From: Hyphomicrobiales bacterium
Lineage (GTDB): Bacteria; Pseudomonadota; Alphaproteobacteria; Rhizobiales; Rhizobiaceae
Assembly (NCBI GenBank): GCA_900472295.1
Contig: UCIA01000002.1
Span: 1,038,338-1,102,337, forward strand
Direction: 5' to 3'
Length of the DNA stretch: 64,000 nucleotides
Part shown: positions 54,055-63,937 of the stretch, one piece after another
How the letters are laid out: each line of letters opens with the position of its first letter
Numbering within the stretch: the stretch's first letter is position 1
Translations under genes and position numbers: made by a program
Notes under the pieces: generated by a model
What the model saw: the letters and a program-made list of their open reading frames with translations, nothing else
The model's database searches: none
What the model was told of the DNA's origin: nothing

Positions 54055-55980
54055 TCAGAACGCCTGTCCGATGCCGGCATAAATGCCGAAACGCGGGTCG
54101 CCACGGTCGCGGTTGAGCGGCACGGCAGCATCGATGCGCAGCGGCCCGAACGGCGTGATGTAGCGCAGGCCGACGCCTGCGCCTACTTTCACGTCGGAAA
54201 AGTCCGGCGTTGCTTTGGTGGAGACCGTACCGGCGTCGATGAACGGCACGATGCCGATCGTGTCGGTCAGCGCAATGCGCATCTCGACCGATGTTTCGAA
54301 GAAGGAGAGCCCGCCGATCGGCTGGTTGTCGATGTCCTTCGGGCCGATGCCCTGATAGGCATAGCCGCGCACCGAGCCGCCGCCGCCGGAATAGAAGCGC
54401 CGGTCGGCTGGAACGTTCTGAAGGCCGGTACCGACGATCGAACCCAGGGCGACACGTTCGGCAAGCACGAATTTCGACGCCGTGTCGAGCGACTGATAGG
54501 CTGACCCCTCGCCCCTCAGCTTGAGGAAGGCAGCGCCGCTCAGAATGTCGTAGCTCGGTTCGGCAAAGGCCAGCACCCTGAAGCCGCTGGTCGGATTGAG
54601 CCGGTTGTCCCTGTTGTCATAGACATATTGCAGCGGGATGCTGGCGATCAGATATTTGTGCTTGCCGAAGGCGTCGGTGATCCTGGAATAGTCGAGCGCG
54701 ATTTCCGCCGAAACCGTCTGCTTCTTGTCGATCTCGTAGGACAGGCCGGTGCTGCCCTTGACCGAGAAATGGTCGTAGGCGTCGGGATGTTCGAGCACGG
54801 TCTTGACGCTGGCGATGAATTTCGAGGCCGGCCCGACAACGCCCGGTTTCTCGAACATGATGCCGGCATTGTAGTTGAGTTCGCCGAGATCATTGCTGCC
54901 GATGCCGCTGATCTTGCCGTCGATGCGCAGCTTTTCGGCCCGCCCGAACAGATTGCGATGGCCCCAATAGCCTTCTAGGCCAAGCCCCTCGGTGTTGGAG
55001 ACGGTGCCGCCGACGCCGAAATAGCGCGGCTTGCGCTCGCTGACCTGGACGCCGATCGGGATATTGCCGTCGGCATCGAGGGCGTCGGCCTCCTTCAGCG
55101 TGACACTGTTGAACACTTCGAGCCCCAACAGCCGGTCGCGGGCATCGTCGATCTCGTCAGGCGAATATTGCTGGCCGCGTTTCAGCCCGGTCATGTATTC
55201 GGTGAATTCGCGATCGACCTTCTCGGTGCCCGCGACGGTGGTGTCGCCATAGCCGGCAACCGGTCCGGCGGCCACCGTCAGCGTCACGTCGAGTGTAGAG
55301 GTGTTGTGTTCGGCGATAACCTGCCTATCGGTGATTCGGGCCAGCGGCCGGCCCTCCTGCTTCAGCGCCCGCACGATCAGCGCCTCGGCCTTGAGCACGG
55401 CGCCCGACCCGGCATCGCCGCCGGCGATCAGGCCGAAATCGGCGCTCGCAAGCCCGGCGGCGTCCCCGGCCAGCCGGATGTTGCCGAGCGTGAATTTAGG
55501 TCCGCTTGAAATGCTGACCACCACGGGGATCGGCTGCGGGCCGGCAAATTCGGCATCCGGCGGCAAATCGTCGAGCTCTTTGCCCTGGATAGTGATGGTG
55601 ACGACGCCTTCATAGCGGGCATCGGCATAAAGGGCTGCGACCAGTTGCTCGCGGTCGCTGCGCGCCTTGGCCAAAAGGCCAAGCGAGCCGGAAACCGGGC
55701 GTTCCTCGTCGGATTTCAGCGACGAGGCGTTTTCCAGCTTCTTGACCAGGTCCTTGTCGGCATCGGGCGCTTCGATGGTCACGGCATAGCGCAGCGGATC
55801 GACGATATCGGCGTCCTCGTCGCTCGACCCCCACAATTTGATGCCGAAGATCTCGAAGGCAGCCGCCGGGCCTGATTCGGCGACGAGCACGGTCGAGCAC
55901 GCCAACGCGAAAAGCAGCGCGCGCGAAAGCGTGCGCCGTGGCGCACTTCCCTTCGACATCTGCGCTTCATACGCCGGCAT
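54055..55980 (-). CDS. tamA: TamA-like outer-membrane assembly factor (Omp85 family)
   Basis: 641 residues. A signal peptide (about residues 16-41, ending SGPAAA) is followed by POTRA domains up to about residue 300 and a C-terminal Omp85 barrel. The barrel has FYSGGGGSVRGYAYQGIGP with the RGY lock motif, and ends TPFGPLRIDAAVPLNRD then GIGQAF, a normal barrel closure with C-terminal Phe. An ATG at 55959 is an alternative start. TamA pairs with TamB, whose gene follows after 2 bp, so the two are made together. Confidence 0.92.
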   Translation of the reverse strand: MPAYEAQMSKGSAPRRTLSRALLFALACSTVLVAESGPAAAFEIFGIKLWGSSDEDADIVDPLRYAVTIEAPDADKDLVKKLENASSLKSDEERPVSGSLGLLAKARSDREQLVAALYADARYEGVVTITIQGKELDDLPPDAEFAGPQPIPVVVSISSGPKFTLGNIRLAGDAAGLASADFGLIAGGDAGSGAVLKAEALIVRALKQEGRPLARITDRQVIAEHNTSTLDVTLTVAAGPVAGYGDTTVAGTEKVDREFTEYMTGLKRGQQYSPDEIDDARDRLLGLEVFNSVTLKEADALDADGNIPIGVQVSERKPRYFGVGGTVSNTEGLGLEGYWGHRNLFGRAEKLRIDGKISGIGSNDLGELNYNAGIMFEKPGVVGPASKFIASVKTVLEHPDAYDHFSVKGSTGLSYEIDKKQTVSAEIALDYSRITDAFGKHKYLIASIPLQYVYDNRDNRLNPTSGFRVLAFAEPSYDILSGAAFLKLRGEGSAYQSLDTASKFVLAERVALGSIVGTGLQNVPADRRFYSGGGGSVRGYAYQGIGPKDIDNQPIGGLSFFETSVEMRIALTDTIGIVPFIDAGTVSTKATPDFSDVKVGAGVGLRYITPFGPLRIDAAVPLNRDRGDPRFGIYAGIGQAF

Positions 55981-56258
55981 TAGGACAACCTAGGTTACAA
56001 AACTAAAATTGGAATGAAGTTTTGAAGCGCTCGTAAAGGGGCCACAATCCAATTGTCTGAAATAGGCAGGGCTTGGAATTCACTCCTTCTGCGTTTTCGC
56101 AAGAAAGCGTGATCCCTTTCCCTGTGGATGAACTATCGGCATACCGGTCATTGGCCGGTTTGGGAACCGTTGGCGGGCGGAAACCTGCCCGTCCTCGTGT
56201 TGACAAGCTTGACTGAAGCTTGAACATGCCGCGGACGTAGCAGTGTCTGGAGGGTGTT

Positions 56259-59200
56259 ATGGCGATGCGCGCGGCGGCTCGTGGTCTGTCGATTCTGATT
56301 CTTCTCATTTTCGCCTGGGGGTCTGTCGCGCAAGCGGCCGAAGCCCGCCGGGTGGTGACCTCAAACAATTCCGACTATTTCGGTTTCGATCTCAGATCGG
56401 ACCAGAATGTCAGCCTCGATCAGTGCAAGACCACATGTCTCGGCGATTCGTCCTGTCGCGCCTTCACCTACAACACCAAGGCCAAATGGTGTTTTCTCAA
56501 ATCCGACTATAACCAGTTGAAAACATTCAACGGCGCGGTCGCCGGCAAGGTTGTCAATGTCGATGGCGACCCCGATATCGGCGCTCCGCCGGAACTTTCT
56601 TTCTTCCCCAACTGGATGGGCGACCAGGCTCAGCAATACCGCAACAAATTGACCGATCCGGCCTATGACAAGCCTACCGACGGGTTGGGAGCGCTCCGCG
56701 CCGCCGCCGAACAGGCAGCACTGACCGGAGACCATGTCCACGCCATGAACAAATATGAGGCCGCGGTTTCGGTCCTGCCCGATGACGGCCAGCTTTGGCT
56801 CGGCCTGGCGCGCGAAACGCTGGCCATACAGCCGGCTAGCGGCAGCTCCGAATCCTACAATCTGCCGGTCAAAGGCACCTCCGCCGCCATCAACGCCTAC
56901 AAATTGCTGCGCACCACCAAGACCCGCGCCGAGGTGCTGGCGCTGCTCGGCGCAGGCCTCGACCGCCGCGATCTCTACCGCCCGGCCCTGCAGGCCTATG
57001 AGGCGAGCCTTGCGCTGGTCAGTTCGCCGGCGGTCAAGGCCGAATATGAGGACCTCAAGGCCCGCAAGGGTTTCCGCGTCATCGATCATTCGGTCGACGC
57101 CGACACCAGCGCGCCGCGCATCTGCGCGCAATTCTCCGAGGAACTGGTCAAGACCGGCGTCGACTATGCGCAGTTCGTCACCGTCGACAACCAGCCGCCC
57201 AAGGGCGTCGAAGCCAAGGACAGGCAGATCTGCGTCGAAGGCCTCCAGCATGGCCAGCATTATGAAGTGACCTTCCGCGCCGGCCTGCCGGCGGCGATCG
57301 GTGAAGTGACCGCCGCCCCGGTCGTGCTGTCGATCTACGTGCAGGACCGCGCGCAGTCCGCCCGCTTCACCGGCGACAGCTTCGTGCTGCCGGCCGGCGC
57401 GCGCCGCGGCATTCCGGTCGTCACCGTCAACATGAACGCCGCGCAGATGAAGCTTTACCGCATCGGCGATCGTTCGCTGGCGCAGCTTCTGTCCGGCTAC
57501 CAGTTCCTCAAGCAGCTCGACGGCTACGATATCTCCAGCATTTCCGACCAGATGGGCGAACCCGTCTGGCAGGGCCAGCTCGACATCGCTAACGACCTCA
57601 ACAAGGACGTCACGACCTCGTTCCCAGTCGACGAAGCCTTGCCGCAGCGCAAGCCCGGCGTCTACGTGCTGACCGCGCAACCGGTCACCACCAATGGCGA
57701 GGACAGCTACAATTCGATCGCCACCCAGTGGTTCGTCGTCTCCGACATCGGTCTGTCGACCTATACCGGCCAGGATGGGCTGAACGTCTTTGCCCGCTCG
57801 CTGGGATCCGCCAAGCCGATCGCCGGCGCCGAACTGACGCTGCTGGCCCGCAACAATGAAATCCTCGGCACCGCGACCAGCGATGCCGAAGGCCACGCCG
57901 TCTTCAACCCCGGCCTGACGCGTGGCGACGGCGGCATGGTGCCGGCCGTGCTGATGGCCAAGCAGGGCGACAACGACTTCGTCTTCCTCGACATGGGCCG
58001 CGCCGGCTTCGATCTTTCCGATCGCGGCGTCGCCGGCCGTGCCGCACCGGGCGCGCTCGATGTCTATGCCTGGACCGAACGCGGCATCTACCGCGCCGGC
58101 GAGGATGTGCATGTCGCAGCCCTTGCTCGCGACGGCGCCTCCAAGGCGGTCGAGAACCTGCCGCTGACCTTCATCTTCACCCGTCCCGACGGCGTCGAGA
58201 ATCGCCGCATCGTCGCCGACGGCGTGTCGGCCGGCGGCTATGCCGTCGACCTGCCGCTCGAAGCCAACGCCATGCGCGGCACCTGGACGGTGTCGATCTA
58301 CACCGATCCGAAGCAGGCTTCCGTCGCCAGCCAGATGTTCCTGGTCGAAGACTTCGTGCCGGATCGCATCGAGTTCGACATGAAGTCCGACAAACAGGAG
58401 ATCGCCCAGGGCGAAACCGCCAACATCGACATTGACGGCCGCTTCCTCTATGGCGCGCCGGCAGCCGGCCTCGCACTCGAAGGCGAGTTGACGCTGTCGA
58501 CGGCGCGCGACTGGGACCGTTTCACCGGCTATTCGTTCGGCCTCGCCGACGAGCAGTCGGCCGAACCTTCGGTCACCCCGTTCACCGGTCTTCCGGTGGT
58601 CGGCGACGATGGCAAGGCGACCTTCCCCGTGACGGTCGACCAATTGCCATCGACCACCAAGCTGGTCGACGCCAAGGTTACGGTTCGCATGCGCGAAACC
58701 GGCGGCCGCGCCATCGAGCGTTCGCTCAACATCGGCATCCGTCCGACGGGCCATATGATCGGCATCCGTCCGGATTTCGCCGATGGCGAGGTGCCGCAAG
58801 GCGGCACCGCCAAATTCAGCCTGATCGCGGTCGATCCAGACGGCAAGCGCGAGGCGCTGAAAGGCGCGCAATGGTCGCTGGTCAAGGTCGAACGCAATTA
58901 CCAGTGGTACCGCAACAACAACTCCTGGAACTACGAGCCGGTCACCTTCACCAAGTCGATTGCCAACGGAACGGTCGATCTCGGCGCCGATGCCGAGGCG
59001 ACCGTGACGATGCCGGTCGACTGGGGCCAGTACCGGCTCGAAATCGAGACCGCCGATCCGGAAGGCCCGGCGACCAGCTATGAGTTCTCCGCCGGCTGGT
59101 ATGTCTCCTCGACCTCCACCGAAACGCCGGATGGGCTCGAAATCGCCCTCGACAAGGACAGCTACGCCGCTGGCGAGGTGGCCAAGCTGAAAGTGTCGCC

Positions 59201-61745
59201 GCATTTTGCCGGCGAACTGTTGCTCACCATTGGCGCCGACAAGCTGCTCAAGACCGTCACCGCCACGGTGCCGGCCGGCGGCGGCACGGTCGACGTCCCG
59301 GTTGGCGAAGACTGGGGTGCCGGCGCCTACATCACCGCAACCCTGTTCAGGCCGGGCGACGCGCAGGAAACCCGCATGCCTGCCCGCGCCATCGGCGTCA
59401 AATGGCTGAAGGTCGACCCGGGCTCGAAAAAGCTCGCCGTTACGCTCACGCCGCCGGACAAGACGATGCCGCGCCAGCAGCTGTCGATCCCCGTCTCGGT
59501 CGCCGGCGTGGCGCCTGGCAGCAATGCCTATGTCACGGTCGCGGCCGTCGATGTCGGCATATTGAACCTTACCAACTACAAGGCGCCGGATCCGGAGGGC
59601 TGGTATTTCGGCCAGCGCATGCTGGGGCTTGAAATCAGAGACATCTATGGCCGTCTCATCGACGGATCGCTCGGCAACACCGGCAAGCTCAGGACCGGCG
59701 GTGACGGCGCAGCCATGCAGCCGCAAGGCAATCCGCCGACCGAAAAGCTGGTGGCCTTCTTCTCCGGCGTGGTCCAGCTCGACGCCGACGGCAAGGCAAG
59801 GATCGACTTCGACATCCCGCAGTTCAACGGCACCGCGCGCGTCATGGCCGTCGCCTGGACCAAGGATGCCGTCGGCCATGCCTCGACCGATGTCATTATC
59901 CGCGATCCGGTGGTGATCACCGCCGGCCTGCCGCGCTTCCTGGCGCCGGGCGATGCCGCAATTATGCGGCTCGATATCGCCGACACGGACGGTCCGGAGG
60001 GTGACTATGCCCTGTCGATCGCCACGACGGGCGACCTCTCGACCGGCGACGAGCCTTTGCCCGAGAAGGTTACTCTCGCCAAGGGCAAGCGCCAGACGCT
60101 GACTGTGCCGCTGATCGCCAAGACCGCCGGCAATGCCTCGATCACCATCAAGCTCGCCCATGGCGACGGCACCTCAGTCGAACAGACGCTCTATGTGCCG
60201 GTGCGCCCGGCGCAACTGCCGGTCACCACGCGCCTGGTCGTCGACCTCAAGGGCAATGGCGGCTCGCTGCGCGTCGACAAGGAGCTGCTCGCGGCAAGCC
60301 TGCTCGACGGCGCCTCGGTCAGCGTCGGCGTTTCGCAGACCGCCGCCTTCGACGTGCCGTCGCTGCTGATGACGCTCTCCCGCTACCCCTATGGTTGCGC
60401 CGAGCAGACCACCAGCCGCGCCATGCCGCTGCTCTACGTCAACGATCTGGCGTCCGGCATCGGCATGGAGAGCGATCCCGAACTGCACGGCCGTGTCCAG
60501 GCCGCCATCTACAAGGTGCTGAGCTACCAGGCTTCGGCCGGCAGCTTCGGCCTGTGGGGACCGGGCTCCGGCGATCTGTGGCTCGATTCCTATGTCACGG
60601 ACTTCCTGACCCGGGCGCGCGAGCAGAACTACGACGTGCCGGCCCTGGCGATGAGCCAGGCGCTGAGCAACCTGCAGAACTCGGTCGGCTACGACCAGGA
60701 CGTCCAGGACCGCGGCAGCGAGATCGCCTATGCGCTCTATGTTCTGGCCCGTAACAAGAAGGCCTCGGTCGGCGATCTGCGCTACTACGCCGACACCAAG
60801 CTCGAAGCCTTCTCGAGCCCCATGGCCGTCGCCCAGCTGGCGGCGAGCCTGGCGCTCTACGGCGACGCGCAACGTTCGGAAGCAACCTTCCAGACGGCGC
60901 TGCAGCTGGTCAAGTCGACCAGCCCCTACGACTACTACAGGTCCGACTATGGCTCGCGGCTGCGTGACGGCGCCGCGGTCCTGGCACTCGCCGCCGAATC
61001 GAAGCCGGTGCCGACCATCGTGCCGGAGATGATCAAGCTGGTGGCAAAGGATCGCTACGATGCCCGCTGGACCAGCACGCAGGATGAGTCCTGGATGCTG
61101 CTGGCGGCTCGTGCGCTGAAGTCGGGCAACGACTCGATCACGCTGTCGGTCAACGGCGCGCCGCATGCCGGTGGTTATTCCACTCAAGTAAGCGGCACCG
61201 ATATCGCCAACAGCCCGCTGACCATCGCCAACACCGGCTCCACGCCGCTGCAGGCGGTCGTCACCACGGTCGCCTCCCCGGTCCAGCCCCTGCCGGCCGG
61301 CGGCGACGGCTTCACCATCGATCGCACCTACTACAAGCTCGATGGCACCGAGGCCAACGTCACCGAGGCAACGCAGAACGAACGCTATGTGGTCGTGCTC
61401 AAGGTCTACGAGCAGAACCGCTGGCCGTCGCGACTGCTGATCACCGACCTGTTGCCGGCCGGCTTCGAGATCGACAATCCGGGCCTGGTCTCCAGCGCCC
61501 AGCTGTCGAACTTCACCTGGCTGGCGCAGACCGACGCCGCCCATCTCGAATTCCGCGACGACCGTTTCGTCGCGGCATTCAATCCCAATGACGGCGACGG
61601 CGACCGCAACATCATGCTGGCCTATGTCGTGCGGGCGGTGACGCCGGGCACCTATGCCCATCCGGCAGCCACGGTGGAAGACATGTACCGGCCGCAATAT
61701 TCGGCCCGCACCGCCACCGGCATGATGGAGATCAAGGCGCCGTAA
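56259..61745 (+). CDS. Bacterial alpha-2-macroglobulin with N-terminal PAN/apple-like domain
   Basis: 1828 residues; the ATG has GGAGGG upstream. A signal peptide (residues about 1-28) without lipobox predicts a soluble periplasmic protein. Residues about 30-85 form a PAN/apple-like cysteine domain (LDQCKTTCLGDSSCRAFTYN). The rest is the macroglobulin array with the intact thioester motif CAEQ at residues 1380-1383 (YPYGCAEQTTSR). Such proteins trap proteases after bait-region cleavage. The pbpC gene follows on the same strand, the usual pairing, suggesting a role in envelope repair and defence. Confidence 0.93.
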   Translation: MAMRAAARGLSILILLIFAWGSVAQAAEARRVVTSNNSDYFGFDLRSDQNVSLDQCKTTCLGDSSCRAFTYNTKAKWCFLKSDYNQLKTFNGAVAGKVVNVDGDPDIGAPPELSFFPNWMGDQAQQYRNKLTDPAYDKPTDGLGALRAAAEQAALTGDHVHAMNKYEAAVSVLPDDGQLWLGLARETLAIQPASGSSESYNLPVKGTSAAINAYKLLRTTKTRAEVLALLGAGLDRRDLYRPALQAYEASLALVSSPAVKAEYEDLKARKGFRVIDHSVDADTSAPRICAQFSEELVKTGVDYAQFVTVDNQPPKGVEAKDRQICVEGLQHGQHYEVTFRAGLPAAIGEVTAAPVVLSIYVQDRAQSARFTGDSFVLPAGARRGIPVVTVNMNAAQMKLYRIGDRSLAQLLSGYQFLKQLDGYDISSISDQMGEPVWQGQLDIANDLNKDVTTSFPVDEALPQRKPGVYVLTAQPVTTNGEDSYNSIATQWFVVSDIGLSTYTGQDGLNVFARSLGSAKPIAGAELTLLARNNEILGTATSDAEGHAVFNPGLTRGDGGMVPAVLMAKQGDNDFVFLDMGRAGFDLSDRGVAGRAAPGALDVYAWTERGIYRAGEDVHVAALARDGASKAVENLPLTFIFTRPDGVENRRIVADGVSAGGYAVDLPLEANAMRGTWTVSIYTDPKQASVASQMFLVEDFVPDRIEFDMKSDKQEIAQGETANIDIDGRFLYGAPAAGLALEGELTLSTARDWDRFTGYSFGLADEQSAEPSVTPFTGLPVVGDDGKATFPVTVDQLPSTTKLVDAKVTVRMRETGGRAIERSLNIGIRPTGHMIGIRPDFADGEVPQGGTAKFSLIAVDPDGKREALKGAQWSLVKVERNYQWYRNNNSWNYEPVTFTKSIANGTVDLGADAEATVTMPVDWGQYRLEIETADPEGPATSYEFSAGWYVSSTSTETPDGLEIALDKDSYAAGEVAKLKVSPHFAGELLLTIGADKLLKTVTATVPAGGGTVDVPVGEDWGAGAYITATLFRPGDAQETRMPARAIGVKWLKVDPGSKKLAVTLTPPDKTMPRQQLSIPVSVAGVAPGSNAYVTVAAVDVGILNLTNYKAPDPEGWYFGQRMLGLEIRDIYGRLIDGSLGNTGKLRTGGDGAAMQPQGNPPTEKLVAFFSGVVQLDADGKARIDFDIPQFNGTARVMAVAWTKDAVGHASTDVIIRDPVVITAGLPRFLAPGDAAIMRLDIADTDGPEGDYALSIATTGDLSTGDEPLPEKVTLAKGKRQTLTVPLIAKTAGNASITIKLAHGDGTSVEQTLYVPVRPAQLPVTTRLVVDLKGNGGSLRVDKELLAASLLDGASVSVGVSQTAAFDVPSLLMTLSRYPYGCAEQTTSRAMPLLYVNDLASGIGMESDPELHGRVQAAIYKVLSYQASAGSFGLWGPGSGDLWLDSYVTDFLTRAREQNYDVPALAMSQALSNLQNSVGYDQDVQDRGSEIAYALYVLARNKKASVGDLRYYADTKLEAFSSPMAVAQLAASLALYGDAQRSEATFQTALQLVKSTSPYDYYRSDYGSRLRDGAAVLALAAESKPVPTIVPEMIKLVAKDRYDARWTSTQDESWMLLAARALKSGNDSITLSVNGAPHAGGYSTQVSGTDIANSPLTIANTGSTPLQAVVTTVASPVQPLPAGGDGFTIDRTYYKLDGTEANVTEATQNERYVVVLKVYEQNRWPSRLLITDLLPAGFEIDNPGLVSSAQLSNFTWLAQTDAAHLEFRDDRFVAAFNPNDGDGDRNIMLAYVVRAVTPGTYAHPAATVEDMYRPQYSARTATGMMEIKAP

Positions 61746-61756
61746 GGCGCCTTGAT
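61731..61756. terminator. Hairpin containing the alpha-2-macroglobulin stop codon
   Basis: A perfect 11-bp stem (ATCAAGGCGCC with GGCGCCTTGAT) closes on a 4-base loop that holds the stop codon TAA. No U tract follows, so readthrough into pbpC is likely and the hairpin may serve mRNA stability or partial termination. Confidence 0.5.
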
Positions 61757-61786
61757 GAAGATGAACACGCCGATATCAGCCGCAAT

Positions 61787-61820
61787 CTCCTTCTCCCCGT
61801 CACTATACGGGGAGAAGGAG
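61787..61820. repeat. 14-bp-stem hairpin just upstream of pbpC
   Basis: CTCCTTCTCCCCGT pairs perfectly with ACGGGGAGAAGGAG across a 6-base loop. The right arm contains an AAGGAG that would serve an ATG at 61832, so that ribosome site would be hidden in the stem. This favours the ATG at 61847, which has its own free GAGGGG. The C/G-rich arms resemble the dispersed palindromes elsewhere in the window. Confidence 0.75.
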
Positions 61821-61846
61821 CCGGCAGGCGGATGAGGGGCAGCGCC

Positions 61847-63937
61847 ATGCTCTCCAGGAAATTTCTCCGTCGAACAGGCATCGCCGCGGCTTCCCTCGCG
61901 GGGTTTGCGGCAATCGCTGCCGTTTCTCTCTGGGAACTCGACCGCGCCTTCCCGCCGCCGCTGCCCGAAAAACTCACCGTGTCCACCGAAGTCCAGGACC
62001 GCGACGGCCAGCTGTTGCGCGCCTTCGCTACGCCGGACGGCTACTGGCGGCTCGGCACGCAGCTCGATCAGGTCGACAAGCAGTTCGTCGATATGCTGGT
62101 CACCTATGAGGACAAGCGGTTCTGGGATCATGAGGGCGTCGACGTGCTGGCGCTGGCGCGCGCCGCCGGCCAGTTCGCAACCAACGGCCATATCGTTTCC
62201 GGCGGCTCAACCCTGTCGATGCAGCTTGCCCGGCTGATCGAACCGCGCGAAAGCCGCAGCCTCGGCTCAAAAATCAAGCAGATGCTGCGCGCCATCCAGA
62301 TCGAGCGGAGGCTGTCCAAGCAGGAAATCCTCGAGCGCTATTTGACGCTCGCGCCCTATGGCGGCAATCTCGAAGGCGTGCGCGCGGCCTCACTTGCCTA
62401 TTTCGGCAAGGAGCCGAAGCGGCTGACGGTCTCGGAGGCCGCCCTGCTGGTCGCCCTGCCGCAATTGCCGGAAAGGCGCCGGCCCGACCGCAATCTCACC
62501 ATCGCGCATGCCGCCCGCGACCGCGTGCTGACCCGCATGGTCTCGGCAGGCCTGCTTGGCGAGCGCGAGGCAGCGCGCGCAGCCCTCGATGATGTCTCGG
62601 GCCTGCGCCGCAAACTGCCGGCGCTGGCGCCGCACGCCGCCTATGCCATGCTGCCCAAGGCCGTGCCCGGCAAGCCGCTGCGGCTGACGATCCGCAAAAG
62701 CGTCCAGCAAGGGCTGGAACAGGTGGCGCGCGATGCCGCCATCAAGCTTGGCCCGCGCCTGTCGGTCGCCATGGTGATGGCCGATGCCCGCACCGGCGAC
62801 ATCCTCGGCGAAGTCGGTTCGGCCGACTTCTTCGACGCCAGCCGCTCCGGCTGGATCGACATGACCAAGATCGTGCGCTCGCCCGGTTCGACGTTGAAGC
62901 CGTTCATCTATGGCCTCGCATTCGAGCAGGGACTGGTGGCGCAGGAAATGCTGATCGACGACAGTCCGGTCGATTTCGGCGGCTACCGGCCGAAGAATTT
63001 CGACATGGGCTATCAGGGCGATGTCAGTATCCGGCAGGCGCTGCAGTTGTCGCTCAACGTCCCGGCGATCCGTGTGCTGGACTCTGTCGGCCCGGCACGG
63101 CTGATGGCGCGTTTCCGCCAGGCCGGCGTCAGCCCGGTGCTGCCGATCAACGAGGCGCCGGGCCTCGCCATCGGCCTCGGCGGCGTCGGCGTGACGCTGC
63201 GCGACCTCGTCCAGCTCTATACCGGCCTCGCCAATGGCGGCAAGGCGAACACGTTGCACGACGGCACCGAGCCGGCCAATGCCGAGCGCACCACCGCCAC
63301 CATCCTCGACGCCCAGGCCAACTGGCAGATCACCGACATCCTGTCGGGCGTGAAGCCGCCCGAGGGCGCCTTGCAGCGCGGCATCGCCTACAAGACCGGC
63401 ACGTCCTACGGCTATCGCGATGCCTGGTCGGTCGGTTTCGACGGCCGCTACGTGCTGGGCGTCTGGGTCGGCCGGGCCGATGCCGGCGCCGTGCCTGGCC
63501 TGTCCGGCTATGTCTCGGCCGCTCCCATCCTGTTTGAGGGCTTCGTTCGCTCCGGCCTCACCGCCGTGCCGCTGCCCAGCCAGCCGGCTGGCGTCGTCAA
63601 GGCCAGGCGCGAAGACCTGCCGATAACGCTGGCGCGTTTCGGCGCCGGCGCCGACGGGCTGGTGCAGGCGGGCCCGACCGAGCCGGCGCCGACGATCGTC
63701 TTCCCGCCCAACGGCGCGCGCGTCGATCTCGCCACCAATTCGGCCGAGGCCTCGCCACTGGTGCTGAAACTGCAAGGCGGCCGCGCGCCGTTCCGCTGGC
63801 TCGCCAACGGCAAGCCGCTCGTCGGCATCGACCGCCGCCGCACCGCGACCTGGCTGCCCGACGGCGCCGGCTATTCGACGCTGACGGTCATCGACGCCGT
63901 GGGCCGCGCGGCCAGCGTGAAGGTGTTCGTTGAATAG
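61847..63937 (+). CDS. pbpC: Penicillin-binding protein 1C
   Basis: 696 residues from the ATG at 61847 (GAGGGG seven bases upstream); an ATG at 61832 would add five residues. After one membrane anchor comes the GT51 glycosyltransferase domain (YEDKRFWDHEGVD with catalytic Glu, GGSTLSMQLARL). Next is the transpeptidase domain with SxxK at S348-K351 (SPGSTLKPF), SLN in QLSLNVPAIR and KTG at residue 516. A C-terminal BiPBP_C domain ends the protein. It builds peptidoglycan at the inner membrane. Pairing with the alpha-2-macroglobulin gene upstream is the usual layout. Confidence 0.94.
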   Translation: MLSRKFLRRTGIAAASLAGFAAIAAVSLWELDRAFPPPLPEKLTVSTEVQDRDGQLLRAFATPDGYWRLGTQLDQVDKQFVDMLVTYEDKRFWDHEGVDVLALARAAGQFATNGHIVSGGSTLSMQLARLIEPRESRSLGSKIKQMLRAIQIERRLSKQEILERYLTLAPYGGNLEGVRAASLAYFGKEPKRLTVSEAALLVALPQLPERRRPDRNLTIAHAARDRVLTRMVSAGLLGEREAARAALDDVSGLRRKLPALAPHAAYAMLPKAVPGKPLRLTIRKSVQQGLEQVARDAAIKLGPRLSVAMVMADARTGDILGEVGSADFFDASRSGWIDMTKIVRSPGSTLKPFIYGLAFEQGLVAQEMLIDDSPVDFGGYRPKNFDMGYQGDVSIRQALQLSLNVPAIRVLDSVGPARLMARFRQAGVSPVLPINEAPGLAIGLGGVGVTLRDLVQLYTGLANGGKANTLHDGTEPANAERTTATILDAQANWQITDILSGVKPPEGALQRGIAYKTGTSYGYRDAWSVGFDGRYVLGVWVGRADAGAVPGLSGYVSAAPILFEGFVRSGLTAVPLPSQPAGVVKARREDLPITLARFGAGADGLVQAGPTEPAPTIVFPPNGARVDLATNSAEASPLVLKLQGGRAPFRWLANGKPLVGIDRRRTATWLPDGAGYSTLTVIDAVGRAASVKVFVE

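Noticed and set aside
56361..60161. 1266-codon open frame on the minus strand
   Set aside because: It lies wholly antisense to the alpha-2-macroglobulin gene, has no recognisable domain and shows the Arg/Gly/Asp-rich composition of high-G+C shadow frames.
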